Shown one piece after another: positions 32,154 to 42,141 of a DNA stretch of 64,000 bases. The notes beneath the pieces are model-generated. The model ran no database searches, was not told the DNA's origin, and saw only the letters and a list, made by a program, of their open reading frames with translations. Each line of letters opens with the position of its first letter. The stretch's first letter is position 1. The DNA lies in assembly GCA_002786065.1 (NCBI GenBank), contig NHNY01000037.1, positions 1-64,000 of the forward strand. The letters are read 5' to 3'. The translations under genes and the position numbers were made by a program. Source of the DNA: Microcyclospora pomicola. Its lineage: Eukaryota > Ascomycota > Dothideomycetes > Capnodiales.

Positions 32154-33127
32154 GATGTGGTCGAAATCAGGTCAATGGTCTCTTATGCTAAATGAATTGC
32201 GGTGAAAAGTGCCGGTTTGTAGTGCAGGGTGTGGGAAGTGCGGTCAGGATTGAATGGGAGTGATCACTTATGCTGGGCATCTCTCTATATACAAATACCT
32301 GTGGTCAGAGCTGAAGTGAGTGAAGTTGCGAAGAGTGGCGATTCGCCCTTGGCACACAACTATGTACTCCAGGTTGAGGCTGAAGTGCCATGACCTCCAA
32401 TGGAGGCGCTGCGCAGCCTAAAGCCTAAGGACTGGCTGCCTTGAAATGCGGGGCTGACGGACGACAACTTCTTTCATCAACTGAAGTCAGTTGCGTGTAT
32501 ATTCGCTCTCTCGTGAGGTCAGCATTGTCAGAAAGTATGGCAGTCTGATCAAGTATCAAGTCAATGAAGTCTGCGTGTCCGGTGTCATCGATGTGATTGT
32601 TCACGCCTCAAGCACGCGTGCCGTCCTGCGTCTGGAAGTCCGGCGGGGAAGCGTCACCACTGCCGTACCAACTTCGCATGTACAAACGAATAATAACAAG
32701 CAACACATACAAAGTGTAAGGTAGTAATTTCCTTCCTTCGGTATGCCGACTTATCAGCACACCTGAACAGCGGTACGCTGCGTGTCTTAGCTGAGATGTG
32801 CGTTCCCAGGTTAGCCACGCGACGGTCGTCTTGCTCGCCAGATATAGGGATGGCTACGCTTCACGATTACTTGGTAGCAGGGTCGAGGTCGTTCTAAGAG
32901 CTTGTGAAAGGATGGGAAGGAGGCGAATGGAAGGAGCTAATAAGTCTGAAACATAGCCATAGGCCTCTGGGTATCAAGTCTACCTTATATGTACAATTAG
33001 AGATATGCCGACTACACAAGTCATGTGGCATGATTAGGTCTAGGTGCTCCCCGGTACAACTCCTCATCGTTCAGAGAACGATATGTTCAACATCGTGGGC
33101 GGTGCTTGACACGGCAACTCTTCTACC
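32154..33127. other. intergenic, 5' flank of the NTase-ankyrin gene
   Basis: About 970 bases with no coding signal. A small perfect hairpin-like stretch CCTCCAATGGAGG lies near 32395-32407. The remainder is unremarkable. Confidence 0.45.
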
Positions 33128-33666
33128 TTAAGCAGAATGCTGAACTGGTTTTGCTTGCTCCGGGTCGACATTGCCGCCGACCGTGTTAGCCTGGCCTTCG
33201 CCACCTTTGATATTGTCGTCGAAGTAGCCTAAGTTGAAGTAAGAGTCAGTGGACCTGAGCAGCGAGCAGCAGACCGACCAGACACAGCGCCAAGTGCGAT
33301 GTTGAATGCGCAAACCATCTTACAAAGGCGACACGACCGTGGTAAGTAGGGTAGACAAGCACCGAACCTACCGAAAAACCCATCCTGTCCATTACCCTTC
33401 CAGCGACTGCGCTGCTCAAACTCCTTGCTGAACACCAACGGCGGGTGGCTCGTGACATCCTCACCGTGATGCGTCTTCCACTTGCGCTCGATCCACAAGA
33501 TCCAGATCCAAGTGGCGTGAATGGAGCCCGGGATGATGCCGAACAAGCACAGGATGATGTTGATCCAGAAATCGACGCCGAAGCCTTCGGTAAACCACAC
33601 GGAGACGGGCGGGATGAAGAGGGACAGGATGAAGCCCAAGATCTGGGCACCGGTATATTTGCGCAT
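33128..33666 (-). CDS. PMP3/SNA-family plasma membrane or vacuolar proteolipid
   Basis: Exons 33666-33372 and 33228-33128 give 131 aa. The first 55 residues are the UPF0057/Pmp3 domain: two hydrophobic segments around the signature LFIPPVSVWFTEGFGVDFWINIILC-type core (FIPPVSVW ... ILCLFGIIPGSIHATWI). A hydrophilic tail of about 75 residues follows (WKTHHGEDVTSHPPL, GGEGQANTVGGN), longer than the 52-60 aa Pmp3 and more like yeast Sna2/Sna3/Sna4. Pmp3-type proteins affect membrane potential and salt tolerance; Sna proteins traffic to the vacuole. No PPxY ubiquitin-ligase motif is seen. The 143-nt intron is needed: reading through changes the frame after GFFG. Confidence 0.9.
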
Positions 33667-34063
33667 GGTTAAGGTAGTTGATGTAGAAAGTTCTTGACGA
33701 TCGAGTTGAGATTCTGGCGGTGGATCCTGTTGCGGTCGAGAAGCAATACTGGTCAGCAAAGAAATGAACAAGGGCAGCTACGTTATATAATGGTAACGAG
33801 GTGAAGTTGCGAGCAACGGAAATGTCTTGTTTTCGTGACGCAGCGATCGAAGTATACCTTAAGTTCGTCCTATCAGACGAAAGGCACGTCCACGTGCGTT
33901 AGCAAAAGTCCACTCGGCTGCGTTCACCCACTTCACAAAAACACCAGCGTTACTTCACGATTCGTAGCATAGATGCATAGGAAGTATGAGCGAAAGAGGA
34001 GTTGGTTGTACAGCGTAGCATATAATCCACTGCTTAACGCGCAGAAGTTGTGGATGCATCTGT
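33667..34063. other. intergenic, PMP3-like promoter and SRP72 3' flank
   Basis: About 400 bases. It should contain the promoter and 5' leader of the PMP3-like gene and the SRP72 3' UTR. No specific element was recognised. Confidence 0.4.
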
Positions 34064-36016
34064 CTACCGTTTCCCGCTCTTCTTTTTATTCTTCTTGGCA
34101 TTCGAGCCACCAGCTGCCTGCTTGCCTTTGACAACCTCACCACCAGGCGTCGCAGGTCTTGAGCCTTCGCTGTCTCCAGCAGGCGCAGCGGAACCCTGGC
34201 TAAGCAGAGCTTGCCGCGCCTTTCCTTTCTTTCCTTTCGGTCGGTAGGTACTGCGATCGCGGAGCGGTAGCCAACGCTCTGGATCAGGTTTCTTATTCGG
34301 ATCGTAGTCCTTGGGAAGCCTGGACTTGCGGGTCTTCTTAGCCTTCTTCGGTTTGTTGTCTTCAGCAGGACGCTTCCGGGACACAACTGCAGCAGCTGTC
34401 GGAGGCATTGCTATGCCCGCGCCTTCGAGAGCATCAACATCAACACCCTTTACAAGGCGCTCGATAGATGTAAGTGATTGAGTCTGTGCGCTCGATGCGC
34501 TTTCTGGGGACGCCGCAAGAAGGCCGGCCGCAGCAAAGCGGTCAGAGCTGTCCAGATCGTGAAGCTCAGTAAATAGCTCTTGGGCAACCTTTTGATGCGC
34601 CGCCTCTTGCGACTCGAGCAATGCACTGCCCGCAGCCTTGAGCAGATGCAGTACGCCTGAATGCCGGTCGTCAGGTTTCCGTCGCCAGTGTGACGCGGCT
34701 TTGTAAAATTCTGAGTGAAGATCTGCTTTTCGTCCAGCGTTGTGATACAGGCTGACTATCACACCCACGAGTCCGGGCGAATATCGTACGTCAAGCTCAG
34801 CAGCATTGTTCGACTGCTCCAGTCGTGCTAAGAATCGGTCCAGAAGGTCGATGGCAGAAGCGGAATTTTCCGTCAAGATGTAAAGCTGCACAATGGTAAG
34901 AATGAGACCGATGTCGGCGGGTCGCTTCTCCAGCAATGGCAAGATATGCTTGAGAGCTTGTTTGCCAGTCTGATTTCTAGCATGTGCCGCAGCATTGACC
35001 ACCGAAAGAGAATTAGTGTAGGCATCCAGAGCCGGTGAGCTTTGCTTCGCAATAATCGCAGCTGTAGCTGTTACTGTTCCATCAAACTTTTGAATATGGA
35101 GATCAGCAGCGTGTCTGCTTCTTGCTAGGGCCTCGGTCTGGTATTCGAAAGGATGATCGGCCCGCAGTTTGCTGGTGTCTTGAGACACTTGTCTGTGGGC
35201 CAAAAACGGATTCGCGGGAGTCGATGATGTCGCTACACTGTTCACCTGAGCGATGAGGCGGCTACCAGCGTCAGGGATGCTCGATGCATCCACTGTTCGT
35301 GCCAATGACTCGGCTTCTTCTGCTCGTCCCTGTCGTGACAGAACATACACTTGCTGAACCGTGATAGGCAGTAGTTCTGCTTGCCTTTCCTCCTCACTCA
35401 TATCCTCCAAAGCATTACACAAATCCTTCGAGCGCTTTAGGAGTACTTCTCCTTGACCCAACTCTCCTCGTGCAATACTACCGCAAGCGGCATTGTAAGC
35501 GGTTTCGAAAGCTTCCAAATCTTCTCTTCCCGGCTTCTTTTTCTGGACCATATCGCCTTGCCCACTCCACTCTAATTGTGCGTCTACAGCACCAGTATTG
35601 ATTCTCAGATCCGCTTCTGTATCATCCTCCAAATCTTCTCTGAGCTGCTCATACAGCTTTGCCGCCCGCCTGAAGTCCTCGCTTCGATATCTTGCTTGAG
35701 CTTCCACATGCTGAAATCCTCGACCACTGCCCTGTCGTGCGACTTCGCTCGCTTCTTGAAGTTTGCCAGATCTGTATAACGCATAGGCATATTCTAGCCG
35801 TGCTCTCTCCTTGAGCTGGTCACCTATCGTATCGAAAGTATGGATCGCATCGTCGTATCGTTCCAGTTTCAATAGCGCAATGATCTTGACATGCTGGGCC
35901 TCTGGATCCGCTTTCGATTGCTTAAGTGTGCTGTTTGCCGCTCGGAGCACTTCTTCGTGGTCGTCGAGATTGGTTTGCTTCAGCAGCGAAGTGAGTGAGG
36001 GCACCGAGGAGGACAT
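34064..36016 (-). CDS. SRP72: signal recognition particle subunit Srp72
   Basis: Single exon, 650 aa. Srp72 pairs with Srp68 and binds 7S RNA in the particle that brings ribosomes to the ER. The N-terminal two thirds is a TPR-type helical array (DDHEEVLRAANSTLKQSKAD, KLERYDDAIHTFDTIGDQLK, EYAYALYRSGKLQEA). The C-terminus contains the conserved Srp72 RNA-binding motif RKSRLPKDYDPNKKPDPERW followed by LPLRDRSTYRPKGKKGK, and a Lys-rich end. Start chosen at the ATG at 36016 (MSSSVPSLTSLL), which matches family N-termini; an in-frame upstream ATG at 36058 would add 14 residues. Confidence 0.95.
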   Translation of the reverse strand: MSSSVPSLTSLLKQTNLDDHEEVLRAANSTLKQSKADPEAQHVKIIALLKLERYDDAIHTFDTIGDQLKERARLEYAYALYRSGKLQEASEVARQGSGRGFQHVEAQARYRSEDFRRAAKLYEQLREDLEDDTEADLRINTGAVDAQLEWSGQGDMVQKKKPGREDLEAFETAYNAACGSIARGELGQGEVLLKRSKDLCNALEDMSEEERQAELLPITVQQVYVLSRQGRAEEAESLARTVDASSIPDAGSRLIAQVNSVATSSTPANPFLAHRQVSQDTSKLRADHPFEYQTEALARSRHAADLHIQKFDGTVTATAAIIAKQSSPALDAYTNSLSVVNAAAHARNQTGKQALKHILPLLEKRPADIGLILTIVQLYILTENSASAIDLLDRFLARLEQSNNAAELDVRYSPGLVGVIVSLYHNAGRKADLHSEFYKAASHWRRKPDDRHSGVLHLLKAAGSALLESQEAAHQKVAQELFTELHDLDSSDRFAAAGLLAASPESASSAQTQSLTSIERLVKGVDVDALEGAGIAMPPTAAAVVSRKRPAEDNKPKKAKKTRKSRLPKDYDPNKKPDPERWLPLRDRSTYRPKGKKGKARQALLSQGSAAPAGDSEGSRPATPGGEVVKGKQAAGGSNAKKNKKKSGKR

Positions 36017-36978
36017 TATTTGCGCAGGACTCGTTTCGGATATACCATCGGCGACCACTAACTTTCCTTGACTTGAATGTACGTCTCCAGCGAGTGGTCG
36101 TGTGCTTTAGAGCAAGCATGGTAATTCGAGGGCAAGTGGGGTCGCGAAATCGTCAATATCGTGCCTTAAGTTTCAGGCATCAACTACAGCATGTAAAGTA
36201 TACAATCAATCTACGCGTCTCTGCATCTAGGCAAAGCACACATCGGGAACAACATGACATCTTGCTGATCGAGTTGAGAACGGTATTACTCTGAGAACAA
36301 TGGTCTATGTAGTCTATCACCATTACTTGTGTCGAGGTGGTAAGTCTAGCATTACATATAAACCCTCCACTGTAATTGATCTTGCGTTTGACAGGGCTCT
36401 CCATGTAGGATGGGAAATTGTCGTTAGGAAAGGACAAAACACATCTTCTCGCGGCATCTCTGCAGCATTCGTGTGATTGAGGTCACCATTCGTAGGATGA
36501 ATGGTTCATCGAGCCTTGGCGGTTCCTGAGAGGCGCAACAACCGATGAAACTGTCCTTTGGTGCGAAATGACGAGCATATTCATCCTGCCCGCAGCACAT
36601 CCTGCTCACCACTGCCTTCCGAGTTTCGGAAACGGTGATTCCTCCAAGACGTCCCGACCAAGATGCTCAAAGTGACCAAACTTCGTTGTAGACCTGGCAT
36701 AAGCATGCAGCTGTATAGACATCAGCTTCGGTGGATATGACGACAAAGCTGGTAGATGAGACATACCACCTCAACTTTGGTCGCAAGTCTAAAAGCTCGA
36801 GTGGAAGAGCATGATTCCCATCCTATTCATGACATCCATCTAAGCACTCTCTGTCCTGCGAGTATGCACTCCTGCAACGATGTATATCTGACAGCCCCGG
36901 GATAGCCCAGCTTTGCCAGTGGTGTCTCGTTCCGGTTGCCATGCGTAATAAAGCGTAGGCATATCCTCTTCCAAGACC
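36017..36978. other. intergenic between SRP72 and PHF5A
   Basis: About 960 bases. Only weak short frames on the minus strand. It holds the SRP72 promoter and the 3' UTR of the PHF5A-type gene. Nothing else recognised. Confidence 0.4.
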
Positions 36979-37376
36979 TCACGCTCCTCCCGCTTGATTC
37001 CGAAAGCCCTTCTTTTGGTAGAACAGATCCGTCCTCGAACTTCCCAGATTGATGATCTTCGGACAGCCGTCCCGATCTTTCTCCAAGCGCGTGCATTCGA
37101 AGCAGTAGAACGCATCGGAAATGCCGTCGCCGCCGCAGACCACGCACTTGTTCTGGTAGTTGCCGAAACTACACTCATCGCAGATACGCACCAGTGTTGT
37201 CGGTCGGACGTAGGAGTCGCAGACGGGGCATTTACCGTCGCATTTGTCGCAGAGTCGGCCGATGTTGATGCCAGCGGTCTTGCGACACATGACGAGATCG
37301 CTTGAGCAAGAGTGTCAGTGGGGTTCAGTCTAGTGAGGGGGAAAAGCGAGAGGACTTACGGATGATGGCGCGACAT
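36979..37376 (-). CDS. RDS3: PHF5A/Rds3, SF3b splicing factor subunit
   Basis: Exons 37376-37360 (17 nt) and 37300-36979 give 112 aa, the usual size. The first exon encodes MSRHHP and the 59-nt intron splits the Pro codon, a common position in this family. The protein is a Cys-rich zinc knuckle: [49 protein letters not shown] and the invariant [20 protein letters not shown]. It sits in the U2 snRNP SF3b complex beside SF3B1 and helps bind the intron branch point. Extremely conserved, so the call is secure. Confidence 0.97.
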
Positions 37377-37609
37377 GATCGAGGTAGACTTGGCTGGGTT
37401 GAGTGGAAGTGAACACTTGAGAAGACGAGAGACGCAGAAAGCAAATATGGCAGATGTCGTCGATGTGGAACCTCGACGAAGAATGTCAAGCTCGAATAAG
37501 TCAGCCACTCCATGCTGACAAACGTGTGGCGCTTTCACATGCAAGTCACGAGACCATATTTATGCTGACTGCATGAACTCATGCATGACATTGTATAGCG
37601 CATTATCAT

Positions 37610-39375
37610 CTACAGTTTCGCTCCCATCTCCTTCTTCGCCTGCTCTCTCAACATTCTCTTCAGGATCTTACCAGAAGCATTCTTCGGGATGTCATCCACG
37701 AAAACTAACCCTCCGGTCAACATCTTGTAGCTTGCGAGACGCTCGCGCATATATGTGTTGACTTCCGTCTCAGTCGGTTTGCCTTCTGATCCAGATCTGC
37801 GGACAATATATGCTCTGGGCAGCTCTGAGCCTTCCTGAGTTGAGTCCGTCACGCCTATGACAGCCGCATCGACGATATCCGGGTGGCTGAGTAGCACTCC
37901 CTCCAACTCTGGGGGAGCGACTTGGAAGGCACGTACTTTGATAAGTTCCTAAGATACCTGATTAGCTTGATGCGGGAATCATTCGCCATTCTTAACATTG
38001 GTTACGGATTCGCCCTCACTTTCTTTCGGTCAACAATATAGTAGAAGCCCGTCTTGCCGTCTACATATGCAATGTCGCCAGTATGGAAGTAACCATCGGC
38101 GTCGAAGTCGCGCGCATTTGCTTCAGGATTTTCGAAGTACTAGTAGCATAATATTGATCAGTCTTGTAACGCAAGCAGCAGAAGAACGAGTCTTAACATT
38201 ACCCCTCTGATCACCGTAGGTCCGCGTACACACAGTTCGCCCCGGACATCAAATCCACTGATATCCTTCCCGTCATCATCGACCAGTTTGGTATCGAGAT
38301 TCGGGATCGGCACTCCCACACTTCCAGTCGTGTCTGTCTGCGGATATGGGAGTCGAGTGGCTATACAGGAAGTCTCGCTCATGCCCCAAACTTGCGTTAG
38401 GGGTGCGTCGTCTGCGAGCAGTTCTTGCATCCTCGCTTGTGGCCGTCTGTCAAGAGGAGCTGCACCACAGCTTGCCACACGAACGGACTTCATGCTGTAT
38501 TTCTTGTTAAGCGGGTGGTTGATGGCCATGATCGCGATCGGAGGCACCAGGGCAATATCGGTGATTTGGTATTGCTCTATTGCCCAGAACCATTTTTCAA
38601 CCTCAAAGCGCGCGAACACGTATGCCTTCTCTCCAGCCCGCAATGGTGTACAAAAGGCACTTGGAGCAGTCGCTGCGTGGAACATTGGCAAAGCCATTAA
38701 TCGTCGAGAGCGGAAATGTTTTGGACTGGCCTCAATGACCAGTGTATGTTGCGCGACGAGATTTAGATGAGACAGCATTGCTGCTTTGGGCAATCCAGTA
38801 GTGCCACTAGAGAAGAGAAGAGCAGCTGTCGAGTTCTTGGACGTCTCAAGGTCATCAAATCTGACCCAATCTTCTTCTCCGTGCGTGAGAAGGTCCTTCC
38901 ATTGCTTGAAGCCAGGCTTGGTAACTTCGCCCTTGGGATTGAAGACCACAACGCGATCGCTCTTCAGCCCAACACTATTCACAGCTTCAACAATAGGTCC
39001 AAGGAGACCTGCTTGAGTCAAGATCAACTTGGCTTTGGCTGTCTTGATAGTGTGTGCTAGTTCGTGCTTGGTATACCCTGGATTAGTGCCCGCGAAGGTT
39101 CCTCCAGCGGCGATGATGCCCAGGAAAGCCAATGGATAGTAGATGTCGTTGAAACTGTGAATCAGCACGCAGTCGCCTCTCTGCACTCCAATCGCACGAA
39201 AGCCAGCTGCCAGTTGGCGCACAAGCCTTTTCGCCTGACGAGCGGAAATGGAGTGGGAAGGGTTCACGGCGTCAATGTAGATCGGATCGTCCTGATCATA
39301 GTTCAACTCTTCGAACAACCAGCTATTGATGTCCTTGGTAGGGACGGGGACATGGTCTTTCGCGGGAAAAGGCAT
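37610..39375 (-). CDS. peroxisomal acyl-CoA ligase, 4-coumarate-CoA ligase-like
   Basis: Exons 39375-38203, 38139-38020 and 37948-37610 give 543 aa. ANL-superfamily adenylating enzyme: the P-loop-like motif LFSSGTTGLPKAAMLSH, A5-type WGMSETSC, hinge region GDIAYVDGKTGFYYIVDRKKELIKVRAFQV and the catalytic lysine motif PKNASGKILKR are all present. The chain ends in AKL, a type 1 peroxisomal targeting signal. Such enzymes activate fatty, aromatic or phenylpropanoid acids to CoA esters in fungal peroxisomes; the substrate is not readable. Introns are 63 and 71 nt, both phase 0. The neighbouring genes are unrelated. Confidence 0.92.
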
Positions 39376-40283
39376 CGTCGTTTAGCTTAAGCCGGAGAAA
39401 TGTCCAATATATCGTTGATCCTTTACGGAGAGAGGTAGCGAAGTAGATTTGAGGAGCGGACTGGAGCGCAGAAAAACAAGGACCATCAAAGACGTACTTA
39501 CACGAGTGATGAGCTTTAGATTACCTCTGCATCGCTCTTAAATACTTCAGGCACATGGCGCCCAGGCCGCGAGTTATGAAAGACGTGAACTCGGTACAGC
39601 CATCCGGGCTTATACCCACACGGCCGGCAATAAGAACCATGACACGGCAGACCGAGCATACATCGGATGTCTAGTCAACGCCATGGTACCACACCGATCG
39701 CACCTTGCCACGGATGCAGCATGATGGTCGGGTGTGAGTTATGCATGCAGCGGAAAACGGCCAAATTCGTAGTGTCATACGTGCGGATTCTGGAGAATTG
39801 AGGTTGAAACCATTGGGTAGACGCATCTCAGCACGTACATCTATCGCCTTGTGGATTCGTCTTTGATGCTACGATACTCGATTTCGATACAAGTATTCAT
39901 ATTTCTGATTCCAGTGAACCGTCGATTACTACTGGTCATAAGACTAGAGTATCGTGCTCAAGCATGTCAGGAAAGCATCATGTGAGTTTGATCAGTCCTT
40001 GGTTGATGCTCTCGGATCATGTATGTAGCAGGATCCAGATCCCTGGCTGAATGCCGATGGAAGACGAGCAGGTATTGCATTCAACAGAAAGTTTCTGGCA
40101 TGATATTTTAGAAGCGATGGGATCTTCATACAAAGACTCGACGTCGTGGTTGTGGCATGTTTGTGTGTGGTCATGAACGTTCAGCTGTGGAGGTGATGTA
40201 TCCCCCACGCCTTCGAAAGCCAATTCGAACAAAGTGCTTCGGATTTCTATATACATTTCGCACAATGGATATCTGCACACTGG
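39376..40283. other. intergenic, promoter of the acyl-CoA ligase and 3' flank of LOA1
   Basis: About 900 bases without supported genes. Scattered short frames on both strands lack any family signal. No repeat or RNA gene recognised. Confidence 0.45.
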
Positions 40284-41507
40284 TTACCTCTTCTTCTTGC
40301 CCCATGCCTGCACGAACTTGCTTTTCTGCTCTACCCCAAGATCCACTCTCTTCACCCTTCCCAACCGTGCGAGGGAGTCTGCCACCGCGTCCAGAACCTG
40401 CCGCTCGGAAGGTGAAAGATCGTCCTCATCATCTCCATCAGTCCGAGTGGTGGATGATGCTTGCAAAGTATCGAAGAAGTTGCTTTCGATACCGTTCTTG
40501 ATGGGCGTAGCTCGTCTTGAGGGTGGCGGAGATGTCTCTGCTGGTAATGTGCCAGGATTAGAAAGAGTGATGGGGCCACCGATTCGCACTCTGATACAGT
40601 GAGTCTGTCTGCTGTTGAGCCGCCATATAAACCGGGCCGCTTCGAGCCAACCAGGAATAGGTGTTACCACATCTGCAGGCGTGTAGCGAAGTGATACCGG
40701 GTAGATCTTGGTGTCACGTGCGGCTGAAAGCAGAGAAGGCGAGAGCTTCAGGATTCCACGGCCATTACTTGTCGTGCTCTCGGGAAACACTACAATGACT
40801 CGGCCAGGATTTTGGCTGGCCAGCTTCTTCAAATCCGTGGCTTTTGGTTGCTCTCCGACCATTTCCAGTGGGTTCTGCACGCTGAAGCATGAAGCCAGCG
40901 CACTTTCGAGGGAAATAGCGCGAACTTGACGACTTCCATGCTGGCTCTGGGTAAAGATCGGGTCGAATATGGCGGCTAGATAGAGGACATCCAGAGGTGA
41001 GGTGTAGGAAGAGGCGATGATGGTACCTGGAGCTGGCAGGCGATTGTGTGCGCCCTGTGCAAGTGAGCTGCAAATGTCAGTCCTTTATTCATGGACGATT
41101 TGATGTCTTCACGTACCCTCTTCGGACTCCATCGACCTGAAGATCGATCCACCAAACTCCTGGTATGCCTAGCACACACCATTGATTGGCTTTCCGCAAC
41201 GCACCCCCAGCAGGTAGCCACTGTACGATGAGCAGCCAGACTGCCCAAGCAAAGACCACAACCGGGACTCTGATGCTGAACAGCAGCTGAGATTCACGTC
41301 AGACGTTCTGTTTTGTCCGTGGGTTTTGCATCGTGGTTATAGGAGTACATACCACATGCCAGGGGAGCAGCAAACGACTACTTTGTGGCGGCAATATCGG
41401 GAAGAAAGGAGCGATCCCAGAACCTAGAAACGTTTAGTAAAATGATTGAGCGATGCGTGAAATCTGCGAGTCTGACCCTTATCTCTATATTGACCGTACT
41501 TCTCCAT
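40284..41507 (-). CDS. LOA1: LOA1/VPS66-type lysophosphatidic acid acyltransferase
   Basis: Five coding parts are not needed; four exons suffice: 41507-41477, 41423-41353, 41286-41117 and 41067-40284 (351 aa). N-terminus MEKYGQYRDKGSGIAPFFP is typical of the fungal Loa1 group, then two hydrophobic segments (LLFSIRVPVVVFAWAVWLLI; WCVLGIPGVWWIDL). The PlsC acyltransferase region shows SSYTSPLDVLYLAAIFDP and the substrate motif VVFPESTTSNGRGIL. At the place of the usual NHx4D catalytic His there is Tyr (YTSPLD). Yeast Loa1 is an oleoyl-CoA:LPA acyltransferase in ER and lipid droplets. The first intron has an unusual GTCAGA donor. C-terminal KKKR could be an ER or basic signal. Confidence 0.9.
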
Positions 41508-42141
41508 TCTGTCCGATCTCTTGGAGCTTGCTGTATACAAATTGAGTTCGAATGAGCTTTTGAGACCGTCCGTGAAGCAATTTTGCCTTCAGCAGCTCGA
41601 CCAGCTCAGGCGCACAACAGAGGAACTGCGGAGGTAACCATACGTGGGCTATAATGGGTGGCGAGACGCAGAATACCGCAGTTGAAGATCCGAGAAGAAC
41701 AGTGGAAGAAAATGGTGCGAAAGCGGGATTATCATGTGAAAGAGACCTGGATGACGGTGGCTGGTCTGCGCGGTACGACGAATGCAGCTAGGCTCAGCTG
41801 GTGCTTAATAACGTTCAGGGTTCCGGCGACATGGGCCATTCAGCCGAAGTTGTCGCGCGCTGTCTAGCGGAACCACGTAAACAAATCAACATACACCTAG
41901 CCACATCGCAACAATAACCACACCCTTGACCGGCAGCAATTGTCGACGATTTCGCGCCAGCGGTGGCCTGCTGGATGCATTGGAGGTGACGGATTGACGA
42001 ACTCATTCTTTGCATTCTTCTGGACGATGGCTGTGGAGCAGGGTGCAACGACGCCAAACTGAAACCACATCCACGACACAATTACCTTCGTGCACATATG
42101 CCATAATTCAGGACGGCGACATCCAGTGAATAGAAACCGCT
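41508..42141. promoter_or_regulatory. divergent promoter region of LOA1 and the kinesin-14 gene
   Basis: 634 bases between divergent ATGs. No conserved open frame. No specific site recognised. Confidence 0.4.
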
